Origin: Kaistia adipata DSM 17808
GTDB lineage: Bacteria > Pseudomonadota > Alphaproteobacteria > Rhizobiales > Kaistiaceae
Direction of reading: 5' to 3'
Assembly (NCBI RefSeq): GCF_000423225.1
Contig: NZ_AUHO01000007.1
Span: forward strand, 62,001-126,000
DNA: 64,000 nucleotides
The stretch's first letter is position 1. The number at the start of each line of letters is the position of its first letter. The notes below the pieces were generated by a model. The model was given only the letters and a program-made list of their open reading frames with translations, was not told the DNA's origin and did not search any database. This document shows, one piece after another, positions 1 to 8,802 of the stretch. The translations under genes were made by a program, and so were the position numbers.

Positions 1-69
1 AGATTCTGCTGCCTTTCCACCTCTCCTTTTTGCTACCGAAGTTGCGATCAGGCTTGTCGCACGTTATTG

Positions 70-840
70 ATGGTCATGCCCTATGTTAAAAATGACGACG
101 TTCTCGTGAGGTATGAGACGTTTGGTGATGAAACGAACCTGCCTCTTGTCCTGATCTTTGGCATCAGCATGACCTGTGAGGACTGGTTAGAACTTGGCTA
201 CATCTCAGGATTGGCTAAGGAATTTCATGTCGTATGTGTCGAACCTCGCGGGCACGGGCTAAGCACATGCCCCACGAATTCGTCCTCTTACGCATTGCCC
301 AAAATGGCTTCTGACATTGAAACGGTAATCAACACCCTAGATCTAGTAAATCCATTAGTCTGGGGATACTCGCTCGGCGCAAAAATAGCGCTCGCTGCCG
401 CCGTTCAAAATCCAGAGGCTTATCGAGGATTGATTCTTGGGGGGTTCGAGCTTCACTCTGAAGTCGATTTGGCGACAGATATGGTTGCCGAAACATTTTC
501 CAGTGGAGCACAAGCTTGGCTTGCTGTTTGGATGCAAATGTTCGATGTGCCGGACGGCATGGCCACCCGTCTTGCTCGCGTCAACACCAACGCACTTCAT
601 GCATTACGCACCGCTGAAGCTGAATGGCCGCCCTTGGGTGCGGCTTCTGAGTCGTTCACTGCGCCAGTTTTACTTTATGCAGGCGAAAAGTGCTTTTTTC
701 GGAATGCAACAGCCGCCGCCGTCGCACATTTCCCATCAGCACGGTATCTCGAACGCCCTGGGCGAAATCACTTTGATCTGATGCCTGATAGCGCGTGGAT
801 AACCGGAGAGGTAGTTCAGCAATTCGGAAGCTCTAGATAA
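70..840 (+). CDS. alpha/beta-hydrolase family protein
   Basis: A 256-residue alpha/beta hydrolase, probably cytoplasmic since no signal peptide is visible. The nucleophile elbow G-Y-S-L-G puts the catalytic serine near residue 101, and a C-terminal G-R-N-H motif puts the histidine near residue 234; these fit the family triad. Substrate is unknown; fold-level relatives include esterases, haloperoxidase-like and lactonase-like enzymes. A TTG at 67 precedes the ATG at 70 in frame, so the exact start is uncertain. The gene looks AT-richer than the ICE genes beside it and points away from them. It occupies the place where trbB would be expected after copG, so it looks like acquired cargo. Confidence 0.8.
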   Translation: MVMPYVKNDDVLVRYETFGDETNLPLVLIFGISMTCEDWLELGYISGLAKEFHVVCVEPRGHGLSTCPTNSSSYALPKMASDIETVINTLDLVNPLVWGYSLGAKIALAAAVQNPEAYRGLILGGFELHSEVDLATDMVAETFSSGAQAWLAVWMQMFDVPDGMATRLARVNTNALHALRTAEAEWPPLGAASESFTAPVLLYAGEKCFFRNATAAAVAHFPSARYLERPGRNHFDLMPDSAWITGEVVQQFGSSR

Positions 841-916
841 CATTGATGCGTTGACGGAGAGAAGTAGGCGAACCTAGCGCCGCGCATAGCGACTATAGTC
901 GGTGCAATAATCTTCA

Positions 917-1390
917 TCAGCGCTCCTGCGTTGGATGATTGTTCAACCCCGGAAGACCTTCTTCAGGCCCAACATCTCTCGTAATCTCCTTCAAGAACCT
1001 GTCGCCCGTCGCCAGACGCCGGCCGAGATTCTGCATGAATCCTTCAAACCGTTCCGCACCTTTCGCGCGGGCAGCAGATTGCGCGGCTCCTGAAAGCGGC
1101 GGCGTGATGGTCATCCAGAAATGGATGAACTGCGCGACCGTCTCGCCGAGGACGGCGAGATCTAGGTCGAGCGTGTCGATCTGGCGGCCGAGTTTATCCA
1201 AGCGGCGAGACATGGCGGCTTCAAGCTGGTCGTCGGCATCGCCGGACAGGTAGGACATGACCGCCGCCTCCACGATGGCGGATTTCGAGACATTGCGGCG
1301 CAGCGCCGCCGAGCGGCGCAGCGCCATCGCCTCGATCTGCGGGATGAGCGCTGGGTCGAAATAGAGATTCAGGCGGGTGCGTGTGGTCAT
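917..1390 (-). CDS. CopG-like ribbon-helix-helix protein of the conjugation operon
   Basis: A 157-residue protein with an N-terminal ribbon-helix-helix-like segment (T-R-L-N-L-Y-F-D, then a helix rich in Ala/Arg and a second helix around V-S-K-S-A-I-V-E-A-A). The C-terminal half is helical. In Tn4371/ICEMlSym-type elements a CopG-annotated gene lies between traG and trbB, as here directly after traG (10-bp gap). I chose the ATG at 1390, which has a GAGG box about 9 nt upstream, over upstream starts that overlap traG. Its stop codon forms an ATGA overlap with a following ATG at 917, but the sequence after it does not read as trbB. Role is probably regulation of transfer, or relaxosome function; not certain. 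Confidence 0.75.
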   Translation of the reverse strand: MTTRTRLNLYFDPALIPQIEAMALRRSAALRRNVSKSAIVEAAVMSYLSGDADDQLEAAMSRRLDKLGRQIDTLDLDLAVLGETVAQFIHFWMTITPPLSGAAQSAARAKGAERFEGFMQNLGRRLATGDRFLKEITRDVGPEEGLPGLNNHPTQER

Positions 1391-1400
1391 AGGCGTGTCC

Positions 1401-3389
1401 TCAAAGCTCGATTCCATCATCGGGGTTCATCGCCACCTGCCGCGCCACCATCCTCATGCGCTGGCGGATAGTGCGGGCCTTGGCCGCGTCAACATCCGGC
1501 TCGTCGTCCAGAATGTCGAACTCCTGTTCGGGGGATGGCGGCGGGGTGACGATTTCCTCATGCTCGGGCAATTCCGGCTCGCGGCGGATGCCGGCGTTGG
1601 CCGGATCGCCCTCGGTCGCATCTGCGGCGACCGTTGCGGAACGGCTTCCCGCCGCGACCACGCGGCCGGACCAGTCATCGGCGGATGGGCTGGGCGCCAG
1701 CGGAGCGGCGACCAGATCGGGCGGGGTCAGGATGCGTTCCTGAAACCGCGCATCCTCGAAATAGCGGGCCTTGGTTGCGCGGATCGGCGGCGTGCCCGCG
1801 ACCATGACGATTTCGTCGGTTGGCGGAAGCTGCATGATCTCGCCCGGCGTGAGCAGCGGCCGAGCCGTCTCCTGCCGTGAAACCATCAAGTGACCTAACC
1901 ACGGTGCAAGGCGATGGCCGGCGTAGTTGGTGGAATCGCGCAACTCGGTCGCGGTGCCAAGCGCGTCGCTCACCCGCTTGGCCGTCCGCTCGTCATTCGT
2001 GGCGAAGCTGACGCGGACGTGGCAGTTGTCGAGGATGGCGTTGTTCGGCCCATAGGCGCGCTCGATCTGGTTGAGGCTCTGCGCGATCAGGAAGCCTTTG
2101 ATTCCATACCCCGCCATGAAGGCGAGCGCCGATTCAAAGAAGTCGAGCCGGCCGAGCGCCGGAAACTCGTCCAGCATCAACAGCAGGCGATGGCGCTTGC
2201 CGGAGGTGGTCAGTTCCTCGGTCAACCGCCTGCCGATCTGGTTGAGGATCAGGCGGATAAGCGGCTTGGTGCGGTTTATGTCGGACGGCGGCACGACCAG
2301 ATAGAGCGTGACGGGCCGGCGGCTGCCGACCAGATCGGCAATGCGCCAGTCGCATCGTGCCGTCACCTGCGCCACCACGGGATCGCGGTAGAGGCCGAGA
2401 AATGACATGGCTGTGGAAAGGACGCCGCTGCGCTCGTTCTCGCTCTTGTTCAGCAGCTCGCGGGCCGACGACGCGATGACGGGATGAACGCCAGCCTCGC
2501 CGAGATGCGGCGTATCCATCATGGCGCGCAAGGTCGCCTCGACCGGGCGACGCGGATCGGACAGGAAGTTGGCAACGCCCGCCAAGGTCTTGTCCTTCTC
2601 CGCATAGAGGACATGCAGGATCGCGCCGACCAGCAGCGAATGACTGGTCTTTTCCCAATGGTTCCTTTTGTCCAAGCTGCCTTCGGGATCGACCAGAATA
2701 TCCGCGATGTTCTGCACGTCGCGGACTTCCCATTCCCCTTGCCGGACCTCCAGCAGCGGGTTGTAGGCCGACGATCTGGCGTTGGTTGGATCGAACAGCA
2801 GCACGCGGCCATGCTTCGCGCGGAAGCCCGCTGTCAGCGTCCAGTTTTCGCCTTTTATGTCGTGGACGATGGCGGATGCGGACCATGTCAGCAGCGTCGG
2901 CACCACCAGCCCGACACCTTTGCCGCTGCGCGTCGGGGCGAAGCATAGGACATGCTCCGGGCCATCATGGCGCAGGTAGTCCCGGTTGTATCGGCCGAGC
3001 AGGACGCCATCGGGACCGAGCAGGCCGGCGGTGCGGATTTCCCTATCCTCTGCCCATCGCGCCGAACCATAGGTGGCGACGTTGCGCGCCTCCCGTGCCC
3101 GGATGATCGACATGAGGATGGCGGCGGCGATGGCGAGGAAACCGCCCGATACGGCGATGATGCCGCCCTCGACGAAGATCGCGGGCGCGTAGGCGTCGAA
3201 CGAAAACCACCACCAAAAGAAGGCCGGCGGATAATAGACCGGCAGGCCAACCAGCTCGAACCACGGATTGCCAAGCTGGGGCTGGAAGCCGAGACGAAAC
3301 GCTACCCATTGCGTCGCCGCCCACGTCATCACCAAGACGATGGTGAAGACTACGGCGATCTGACCCCAAAGGATTCGGCCTCCGCGCAA
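1401..3389 (-). CDS. traG: TraG/VirD4 type IV coupling protein
   Basis: A 662-residue inner-membrane ATPase that links the relaxosome to the type IV secretion channel. N-terminal hydrophobic segments lie around residues 10-30 and 75-97. The Walker A motif P-T-R-S-G-K-G is near 152-158, and the Walker B L-L-L-M-L-D-E-F is near 400-410, followed by the conserved ALGRLD region. Length is normal for the family. The proposed start is a TTG giving MRGGRILWGQ; the downstream residues fit the usual TraG N-terminus, so the start is close even if the codon is unusual. In related elements traG follows the relaxase gene directly. Here about 7 kb of resistance cargo lies between the two, so traG probably needs a local promoter. 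Confidence 0.95.
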   Translation of the reverse strand: MRGGRILWGQIAVVFTIVLVMTWAATQWVAFRLGFQPQLGNPWFELVGLPVYYPPAFFWWWFSFDAYAPAIFVEGGIIAVSGGFLAIAAAILMSIIRAREARNVATYGSARWAEDREIRTAGLLGPDGVLLGRYNRDYLRHDGPEHVLCFAPTRSGKGVGLVVPTLLTWSASAIVHDIKGENWTLTAGFRAKHGRVLLFDPTNARSSAYNPLLEVRQGEWEVRDVQNIADILVDPEGSLDKRNHWEKTSHSLLVGAILHVLYAEKDKTLAGVANFLSDPRRPVEATLRAMMDTPHLGEAGVHPVIASSARELLNKSENERSGVLSTAMSFLGLYRDPVVAQVTARCDWRIADLVGSRRPVTLYLVVPPSDINRTKPLIRLILNQIGRRLTEELTTSGKRHRLLLMLDEFPALGRLDFFESALAFMAGYGIKGFLIAQSLNQIERAYGPNNAILDNCHVRVSFATNDERTAKRVSDALGTATELRDSTNYAGHRLAPWLGHLMVSRQETARPLLTPGEIMQLPPTDEIVMVAGTPPIRATKARYFEDARFQERILTPPDLVAAPLAPSPSADDWSGRVVAAGSRSATVAADATEGDPANAGIRREPELPEHEEIVTPPPSPEQEFDILDDEPDVDAAKARTIRQRMRMVARQVAMNPDDGIEL

Positions 3390-3626
3390 TGCAGGCTCCA
3401 GTCGGCAAAAGAGACGGAGCCGATCAGAGAGTAGGCAAAATCGGGACAGGCAACAGGAAAGCGGATGCGAGAGGGCTGCCGGATACTATCGGCGGCAAAT
3501 AGGACGGGTTGCATTCACCGCCATCCGGCCGGGTGATCGCCGCTGCTCAACTGGTCGGGCGAATCGCCGCAATGGATGCCTCGGATAGCCCTCGCGTCAT
3601 GTCGCCGCTGTCACATATGTAACTTG

Positions 3627-3650
3627 CATAATGGAAGTAACGCCATTATG
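3627..3650. promoter_or_regulatory. Palindrome upstream of hxlR (candidate operator)
   Basis: Perfect 8-bp arms CATAATGG/CCATTATG separated by 8 nt, ending 8 nt before the ATG of the HxlR-family gene. HxlR regulators bind such dyads as dimers, so autoregulation of the hxlR-fabF pair is a reasonable inference. A further TAAC repeat lies just upstream. Confidence 0.45.
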
Positions 3651-3658
3651 GATGTGCC

Positions 3659-4165
3659 ATGCAACGAACAAGCTTTCTATCATCCGAATGTCCCGCAGCC
3701 CGAGCGCTGGAAAGCGTCGGTGACTGGTGGAGCATCCTGATCCTGCGGGACGCCTTCCAAGGGTTGAGCAAATTCGATGAATTCGAGAAGAATCTCGGTA
3801 TTTCCACGAACATTTTGGCGAGGCGATTGAAACATCTCACAGCCGAAGGGTTGTTTGAAAGGCAACGATACAATGATCATCCGCCTCGATTTGAATACGT
3901 CCTTACCGACAAGGGGCGAGATTTCTATCCGGTAGCAATCGCCCTGTTCGCATGGGGAAACCGGAATCTTGCGCCCAATGAAATAGCCATGCGCCTTGGC
4001 GACAGGGAAACCGGTAGGGAACGAAACGCCATCATAGTCGATGCGGATACTGGAGAAAAAATCACTCCTGAAAACACGGTTCTTCTAGCAGGCCCAGCGG
4101 CGACGGAAGAAACGATGCGCGTCATAAACCGTGTGAAGCGGGTAAACTCAGAAAAAGCGGAATAA
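3659..4165 (+). CDS. HxlR-family winged-helix transcriptional regulator
   Basis: A 168-residue protein whose first 110 residues match the HxlR (DUF24) winged helix: the N-terminal C-P-A-A-R-A-L-E-S-V-G-D-W-W-S segment with the single family cysteine, the helix S-T-N-I-L-A-R-R-L-K-H-L, and the wing around Y-V-L-T-D-K-G-R-D-F. About 60 extra C-terminal residues are of unknown function. Only 4 bp separate it from the fabF-like gene downstream, so the two are almost certainly co-transcribed, and the palindrome in front suggests autoregulation. Base composition is lower in GC than traG next door, in keeping with acquired cargo. HxlR members often sense electrophiles or small molecules, so it may respond to the compound that the fabF gene protects against; that is inference. 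Confidence 0.88.
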   Translation: MQRTSFLSSECPAARALESVGDWWSILILRDAFQGLSKFDEFEKNLGISTNILARRLKHLTAEGLFERQRYNDHPPRFEYVLTDKGRDFYPVAIALFAWGNRNLAPNEIAMRLGDRETGRERNAIIVDADTGEKITPENTVLLAGPAATEETMRVINRVKRVNSEKAE

Positions 4166-4169
4166 TCAA

Positions 4170-5432
4170 ATGCGTCGAATTGTTATAACCGGCATGGGTC
4201 TGGTGGGCCCTCTTGGTTCCGGGACCGAAACAAGCTGGAAAAGGCTCTTGGAAGGAAAATCAGGAATTAGGAGTTTGCCCGATGAAATCTCCAGCGACCT
4301 GCCGGTGAAAATCGGAGGACTCGTTCCCAGCCTGATTGAAGATTCCGAAGCCGGTTTCGATCCCGATGTGATCGTTGACACAAAGGATCAACGAAAAATG
4401 GATCGCTTCATTCTGTTCGCACTAGCGGCCGCGATGGAGGCTCTTGAAACGGCGGGATGGCATCCTACGTGCGACTACGAACGTGAGCGCACGGCGACAA
4501 TTATTGCCTCTGGTATAGGCGGATTTCCTGCAATTGCTTCAGCAGTTCGTATAACGGATACACGGGGAGCACGGAGGCTATCACCCTTTACCGTGCCATC
4601 GTTTCTGGCCAATCTCGCGGCAGGACATGTTACCATCAGGCATGGATTTACAGGTCCTATTGGCACGCCTGTAACCGCCTGCGCTGCCAGCGTTCAAGCC
4701 ATCGGCGACGCCGCGCGGCTGATACGCTCTAACGAGGCCGACATCGCTCTGTGCGGCGGGGCAGAAGCATGCATTGATAAGGTTAGTCTTGGGGCATTTG
4801 CTGCCGCGCGAGCACTATCCACCGGCTACAATACTACCCCGGAACTGGCGTCGAGGCCGTTCGACACCGGGCGCGATGGTTTCGTAATGTCTGAAGGGGC
4901 GGGTCTGATCGTCATAGAGGAATTAGAACATGCCCTCGCTCGGGGTGCCAAGCCCATAGCGGAATTGGTGGGATACGGCACAAGCGCCGATGCACATCAT
5001 ATGACTGCCGGTCCAGATGACGGCCGAGGCGCGGCCCGTGCGATGGGAATTGCACTCCACAGTGCTGGGTTGAAACCAATCGATATTCAACATTTGAACG
5101 CACATTCCACCTCCACCCCCGTAGGAGATCGAGGAGAAATTGCCGCGATACAATCCGTGTTCGGCAATCATGATGTGGTCGTAAGCGCCACGAAATCGGC
5201 TACGGGGCACCTACTTGGTGCCGCAGGCGGTATTGAGGCAATCTTCACGGTGCTCGCTTTGCGCGATCAAATTGCTCCCCCAACGAGAAACTTAGAAACC
5301 CCCGATCCTGTTGCCGCTGGTATCGACCTCGTTCGCCAATCTGCGCGGCCCATTCTCATGGAACATGCCATTTCCAACGGATTCGGCTTTGGCGGTGTTA
5401 ATGCAAGTGTCGCTTTCCGGCGATGGCAGTAA
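4170..5432 (+). CDS. fabF: beta-ketoacyl-ACP synthase II (FabF-like)
   Basis: A 420-residue condensing enzyme of fatty-acid synthesis that extends acyl-ACP with malonyl-ACP in the cytoplasm. The catalytic set is complete: Cys near 171 (T-A-C-A-A-S), His near 312 (N-A-H-S-T-S-T-P), Lys near 342 and His near 347 (K-S-A-T-G-H-L-L-G-A-A-G), and the C-terminal G-F-G-G-V-N-A loop. Length is close to E. coli FabF (413). It lacks the ACP and fab neighbours of a housekeeping locus and instead forms a two-gene unit with an HxlR regulator inside a resistance cluster. A target-substitution role against a FabF inhibitor (such as cerulenin, thiolactomycin or platensimycin) is a hypothesis. A biosynthetic KAS role is the alternative. 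Confidence 0.9.
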   Translation: MRRIVITGMGLVGPLGSGTETSWKRLLEGKSGIRSLPDEISSDLPVKIGGLVPSLIEDSEAGFDPDVIVDTKDQRKMDRFILFALAAAMEALETAGWHPTCDYERERTATIIASGIGGFPAIASAVRITDTRGARRLSPFTVPSFLANLAAGHVTIRHGFTGPIGTPVTACAASVQAIGDAARLIRSNEADIALCGGAEACIDKVSLGAFAAARALSTGYNTTPELASRPFDTGRDGFVMSEGAGLIVIEELEHALARGAKPIAELVGYGTSADAHHMTAGPDDGRGAARAMGIALHSAGLKPIDIQHLNAHSTSTPVGDRGEIAAIQSVFGNHDVVVSATKSATGHLLGAAGGIEAIFTVLALRDQIAPPTRNLETPDPVAAGIDLVRQSARPILMEHAISNGFGFGGVNASVAFRRWQ

Positions 5433-5540
5433 CAGTCCCGGACTGTGCTTCCGCAAACACTTCGGTTCGCTACGCAACGATGGTCAGATAACGCTTTTGA
5501 GAGGAAGGTCGAATAGAGCATTGATCCTATAGCGCCGGTC

Positions 5541-5690
5541 CTATCTGCCCGCGCAGACCTCGCTGCTGAGCTGGCGGTTGATGACCGGCCGCCACGGGAC
5601 AAGGGTGCATTTATGGCTCTTTTCAACCACAGCGAACTGGCTGCTGGATAATTGTACGGTGCCGGTGGACTTGTCGCTCACGCCTTCGCT
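5541..5690 (-). pseudogene. Fossil copy A of the relaxase 3' end
   Basis: Read on the minus strand, about 48 codons here match the C-terminal end of the relaxase at 10234-12288: G-T-V-Q-L, V-E-K-S-H, L-V-P-W-R-P and I-N-R-Q-L line up in order, ending at a TAG (5541-5543) about a dozen codons before the homologous stop. It is clearly diverged from the intact gene, so it is not a recent local duplication. A 38-bp core (5568-5605) is nearly identical to the other copies at 8671-8708 and 10312-10349. It marks the joint between the hxlR-fabF module and the lysR-tet module. Confidence 0.85.
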
Positions 5691-6601
5691 ATCCGTGGTA
5701 GTATCGAACGGTAGTCCGTGCAGACCTTCCGGCCCATGTCGTTGGCGAGGCTGAGCAGGTTGCGAAGCGCCGCGCTGCGATTGGACGGCGACCAGACAGC
5801 CGAGAAGGCGACCGGCTCCGGCTCGTCGGTGAAGGGCAAAAAGACAATGCCGTTTGTCGGCAACAGCGCCGTGGCCGCGCCGACGATGGTGATGCCAAAG
5901 CCCTGTCCGACCAAAGACAAAAGGGTGCCACGCCCCACGTCGAAGCGCAGGATCGACGGCGCAGGCCAGCGCTCGGCATGGCGTAGCACGATATGGCTAT
6001 GAACCTGCGGTCCAGTGCCGCCATGCCGGACAAGGAACGTCTCGCCTGCCAAATCGGGCCATGTGGCGGCTGACCGCTTGGCGAGCGGATGCCGTTCCGG
6101 TAGCACCGCCAAGAGCGGTTCGGTCCATGTGCGACGGGAATGGCAGTCGGGTGGTTGGGGCGTGCCCGCGACGAACGCCACGTCCAACCTGCCGGCGCGA
6201 AGCTGCACCACCGCTTCACGGGCCGGGCCTTCGGCGATCTCGACTTCAACATCGGGGTAATCCTTGCGGTATTGGCCGATCAGCTTTGCGAGGAAGCTAT
6301 GCGGAATCAGGGCATGGATACCGATACGAAGCCGGCCGCTTTCTCCGGCTGCCGCCATGCCGGCGGTTTTCACCGCATGGTCGAGTTGGTCAATACCTAC
6401 GGCTATCCGCTCGACGAAATGGCGTCCGGCCTCGGTCAGCCGAACGCCGCGCGCATGACGCTCGAACAAGAGGATGCCGAGGTCTTCTTCCAGTGCCTTC
6501 ACGCGGGCGCTGACGCTGGACTGTGCAACGCCGAGCGCGTTGGCGGCGTGACGGAAGTTGAGATATTCGGCGACAGCGAGAGTGTGAACTAAGGTCATCA
6601 T
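5678..6601 (-). CDS. LysR-family transcriptional regulator next to tet(G)
   Basis: A 307-residue LysR-type regulator. The N-terminal winged helix-turn-helix (L-N-F-R-H-A-A-N-A-L-G-V-A-Q-S-S-V-S) is complete and is followed by the effector-binding domain with a typical D-V-A-F-V-A segment. Tandem ATG codons at 6599-6601 and 6596-6598 are preferred over an upstream start. It lies 89 bp downstream of tet(G) on the same strand; a LysR-type gene is a known companion of floR and tet(G) modules, but its target is unknown. Its last five codons and stop (5678-5692) lie inside relaxase fossil A, so the present C-terminus was made by the recombination joint. Confidence 0.88.
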   Translation of the reverse strand: MMTLVHTLAVAEYLNFRHAANALGVAQSSVSARVKALEEDLGILLFERHARGVRLTEAGRHFVERIAVGIDQLDHAVKTAGMAAAGESGRLRIGIHALIPHSFLAKLIGQYRKDYPDVEVEIAEGPAREAVVQLRAGRLDVAFVAGTPQPPDCHSRRTWTEPLLAVLPERHPLAKRSAATWPDLAGETFLVRHGGTGPQVHSHIVLRHAERWPAPSILRFDVGRGTLLSLVGQGFGITIVGAATALLPTNGIVFLPFTDEPEPVAFSAVWSPSNRSAALRNLLSLANDMGRKVCTDYRSILPRIAKA

Positions 6602-6690
6602 TGGCACTCGCCCCGAAAGGAGATGATTGCTCAACAGATTTAATCCGTCATTTCTCCTAAGTCTACGCATGCCAAATCGCCATGACTAAA

Positions 6691-7866
6691 TCACAATGAA
6701 GTTGCGAATGGTCTGCGTAGTATTGGCAGACATATTAAATAGAGGATCGCGCCGACAATCCAAACCCAACCGTTCCATGCCCCGGCGGTGGCAGAATAGA
6801 GTGCTGTGAAGCCAAGCGGTCCTGCGATAGAGCTTAGATTGGTGAGGCTCGTTAGCGTTCCTTGCAAAGCCCCTTGCTTGTTACTGCTGACATTGTTTGA
6901 GAGCATTGCCTGCAAGGCCGGCATGCCAACACCCCCGGCGGCAAGCAGCAACAGAATCGGGAACACCATCCATCCCTGCGTGGCAAAAGCCAGAAGAACG
7001 AAGCCAGTCGCATCCGCAGCCATGCCAAACAGCAGCGTGCGCCGCTCTCCAAGCCGGCTTGAAAGCGGGCCGGTAACAAACGCTTGGAAGATCGCATGTG
7101 TTGCCCCAAACGCCGCGAGCGACAAACCAACGGTCGCGGTGTTCCACTGAAAACGGTCCTCGCCATATATGACCCATAGGGCTGCAGGCACTTGGCCGAT
7201 CAGTTGAATAATGAAGAAAACTGCGAAAAGCGCACCTAGCCCGCGCAATGCATCATCCAGCCGTAACAGAACGAATGGTTTGATGCGAACCGGCTTTCCG
7301 GTCCCGCCATGGCTGTGATGAGTCTCCTTGAGGAAAATGCAGGCAAGCAGGAACGCGAACCCGTTGAGAAGGGCGGCGGCGATAAACGGGGCATGAGCAG
7401 AGATACCACCGAGCATGCCACCAAGTGCTGGCCCGGCAATCATGCCCGCCCCATAACAGGCCCCCATGTAGCCGAACCAGCGTGCGCGAGAACCTTCCCC
7501 CGTCGAATCGGCAATGGTTGAGGCTGCTACAGCTCCGGTTGCGCCCGTGACGCCGGACACGAGTCGGCCGATATAGAGCACCCATAAGACCGGCGCTGAT
7601 GCCATAATCGTGTAATCGACTGCGGCTCCTGCAAGAGAAGCCAGAAGTACCGGACGCCGACCGTAAGAATCCGAAAGCTGTCCAAGCATGGGCGCGAAGA
7701 CGACCTGCATCAATGCATAGAGCGACAGCAAGGCACCATAGTGTCCAGCGACCTGCTCTGCTGGCACAAGCTCACGCAGAAGCGTCGGAAGGACGGGCAT
7801 GATGAGGCCGAGACCCATGGCGTCAAGACCCACGATCAGCAGGGCAATGATGGCAGAGCTGCGCAC
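6691..7866 (-). CDS. tet(G): Tetracycline efflux MFS transporter, TetA class G type
   Basis: A 391-residue inner-membrane drug/H+ antiporter with the 12-helix layout of the DHA1 family. The motif between helices 2 and 3 is G-Q-L-S-D-S-Y-G-R-R-P, and the second-half relic is S-R-L-G-E-R-R-T. The N-terminus (M-R-S-S-A-I-I-A-L-L-I-V-G-L-D) and overall length match my recollection of class G TetA. It exports the tetracycline-Mg complex. It is transcribed divergently from tetR across a 103-bp region with two tet operators, the standard inducible arrangement. The gene is intact. The order floR, tetR, tet(G), lysR is known from resistance islands such as SGI1. Confidence 0.95.
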   Translation of the reverse strand: MRSSAIIALLIVGLDAMGLGLIMPVLPTLLRELVPAEQVAGHYGALLSLYALMQVVFAPMLGQLSDSYGRRPVLLASLAGAAVDYTIMASAPVLWVLYIGRLVSGVTGATGAVAASTIADSTGEGSRARWFGYMGACYGAGMIAGPALGGMLGGISAHAPFIAAALLNGFAFLLACIFLKETHHSHGGTGKPVRIKPFVLLRLDDALRGLGALFAVFFIIQLIGQVPAALWVIYGEDRFQWNTATVGLSLAAFGATHAIFQAFVTGPLSSRLGERRTLLFGMAADATGFVLLAFATQGWMVFPILLLLAAGGVGMPALQAMLSNNVSSNKQGALQGTLTSLTNLSSIAGPLGFTALYSATAGAWNGWVWIVGAILYLICLPILRRPFATSL

Positions 7867-7897
7867 CTGAAACTCCAGCGCCGCTCAATGGAGCGAC

Positions 7898-7942
7898 TTT
7901 ATCAACGATAAGGAGATGGACATAGAACTTATCGGTGATAAA
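7898..7942. promoter_or_regulatory. Two tet operators between tet(G) and tetR
   Basis: Two 15-bp TetR-type dyads lie at 7898-7912 (TTTATC-AAC-GATAAG) and 7928-7942 (CTTATC-GGT-GATAAA), 30 bp apart centre to centre. Both divergent promoters must overlap them, so TetR would repress tet(G) and itself until tetracycline binds. Confidence 0.85.
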
Positions 7943-7969
7943 TTGTCAAGCACTGGCGAAGGAACGTGA

Positions 7970-8596
7970 ATGACCAAACTGGACAAGGGCACCGTGATCG
8001 CGGCGGCGCTAGAGCTGTTGAACGAGGTTGGCATGGACAGCCTGACGACGCGGAAGCTCGCTGAACGCCTCAAGGTTCAGCAGCCTGCGCTTTACTGGCA
8101 TTTCCAGAACAAGCGAGCGCTGCTTGATGCGCTCGCCGAGGCGATGCTGGCGGAACGCCATACCCGCTCGCTACCCGAAGAGAATGAGGACTGGCGGGTG
8201 TTCCTGAAAGAGAATGCCCTGAGCTTCAGAACGGCGTTGCTCTCTTATCGCGACGGCGCGCGTATCCATGCCGGCACTCGACCGACAGAACCGAATTTTG
8301 GCACCGCCGAGACGCAAATACGCTTTCTCTGCGCGGAGGGCTTTTGTCCGAAGCGCGCCGTTTGGGCGCTCCGGGCGGTCAGTCACTATGTGGTCGGTTC
8401 CGTTCTCGAGCAGCAGGCATCTGATGCCGATGAGAGAGTTCCGGACAGGCCAGATGTGTCCGAGCAAGCACCGTCGTCCTTCCTGCACGATCTGTTTCAC
8501 GAGTTGGAAACAGACGGCATGGATGCTGCGTTCAACTTCGGACTCGACAGCCTCATCGCTGGTTTCGAGCGGCTGCGTTCATCTACAACAGATTAG
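7970..8596 (+). CDS. tetR: Tetracycline repressor TetR, class G type
   Basis: A 208-residue TetR protein. The N-terminal helix-turn-helix reads L-T-T-R-K-L-A-E-R-L-K-V-Q-Q-P-A-L-Y-W-H-F, the hallmark of true tetracycline repressors, and the C-terminal domain carries the tetracycline-binding residues expected in this class (H-T-R-S-L-P near 64-69). Divergent from tet(G) with two operators between. The gene ends with a TAG at 8594-8596 that overlaps the TAA of relaxase fossil B on the opposite strand, so the module boundary falls exactly on this stop codon. Intact. Confidence 0.95.
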   Translation: MTKLDKGTVIAAALELLNEVGMDSLTTRKLAERLKVQQPALYWHFQNKRALLDALAEAMLAERHTRSLPEENEDWRVFLKENALSFRTALLSYRDGARIHAGTRPTEPNFGTAETQIRFLCAEGFCPKRAVWALRAVSHYVVGSVLEQQASDADERVPDRPDVSEQAPSSFLHDLFHELETDGMDAAFNFGLDSLIAGFERLRSSTTD

Positions 8597-8708
8597 AGGC
8601 TTATGCCCCTTTGCCGCCCCAACTGCCACGACACCGATCCGCTTTGCACGATGCCCATGACCTCACGGCCGAGCTGGCGGTCGATGACCGGCCGCCACGG
8701 GACAAGGG
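8593..8708 (-). pseudogene. Fossil copy B of the relaxase 3' end
   Basis: On the minus strand 38 codons read L-V-P-W-R-P-V-I-D-R-Q-L-G-R-E-V and S-V-S-W-Q-L-G-R-Q-R-G, ending in TAA at 8593-8595. This matches the last 38 or so residues of the intact relaxase, including stop position, with a few substitutions. Similarity ends sharply at 8708. The 38-bp core at 8671-8708 is shared with the other two copies. It separates the tet module from floR. Confidence 0.9.
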
Positions 8709-8802
8709 AAATGAGCGGTATCTTGCCAGACAGGATACCGCCATTCACGAGGTTTCGAAGATTATTGCGCCGCATCGGAGCGGGCTTGCTTCCAGTCGTC
8801 GG

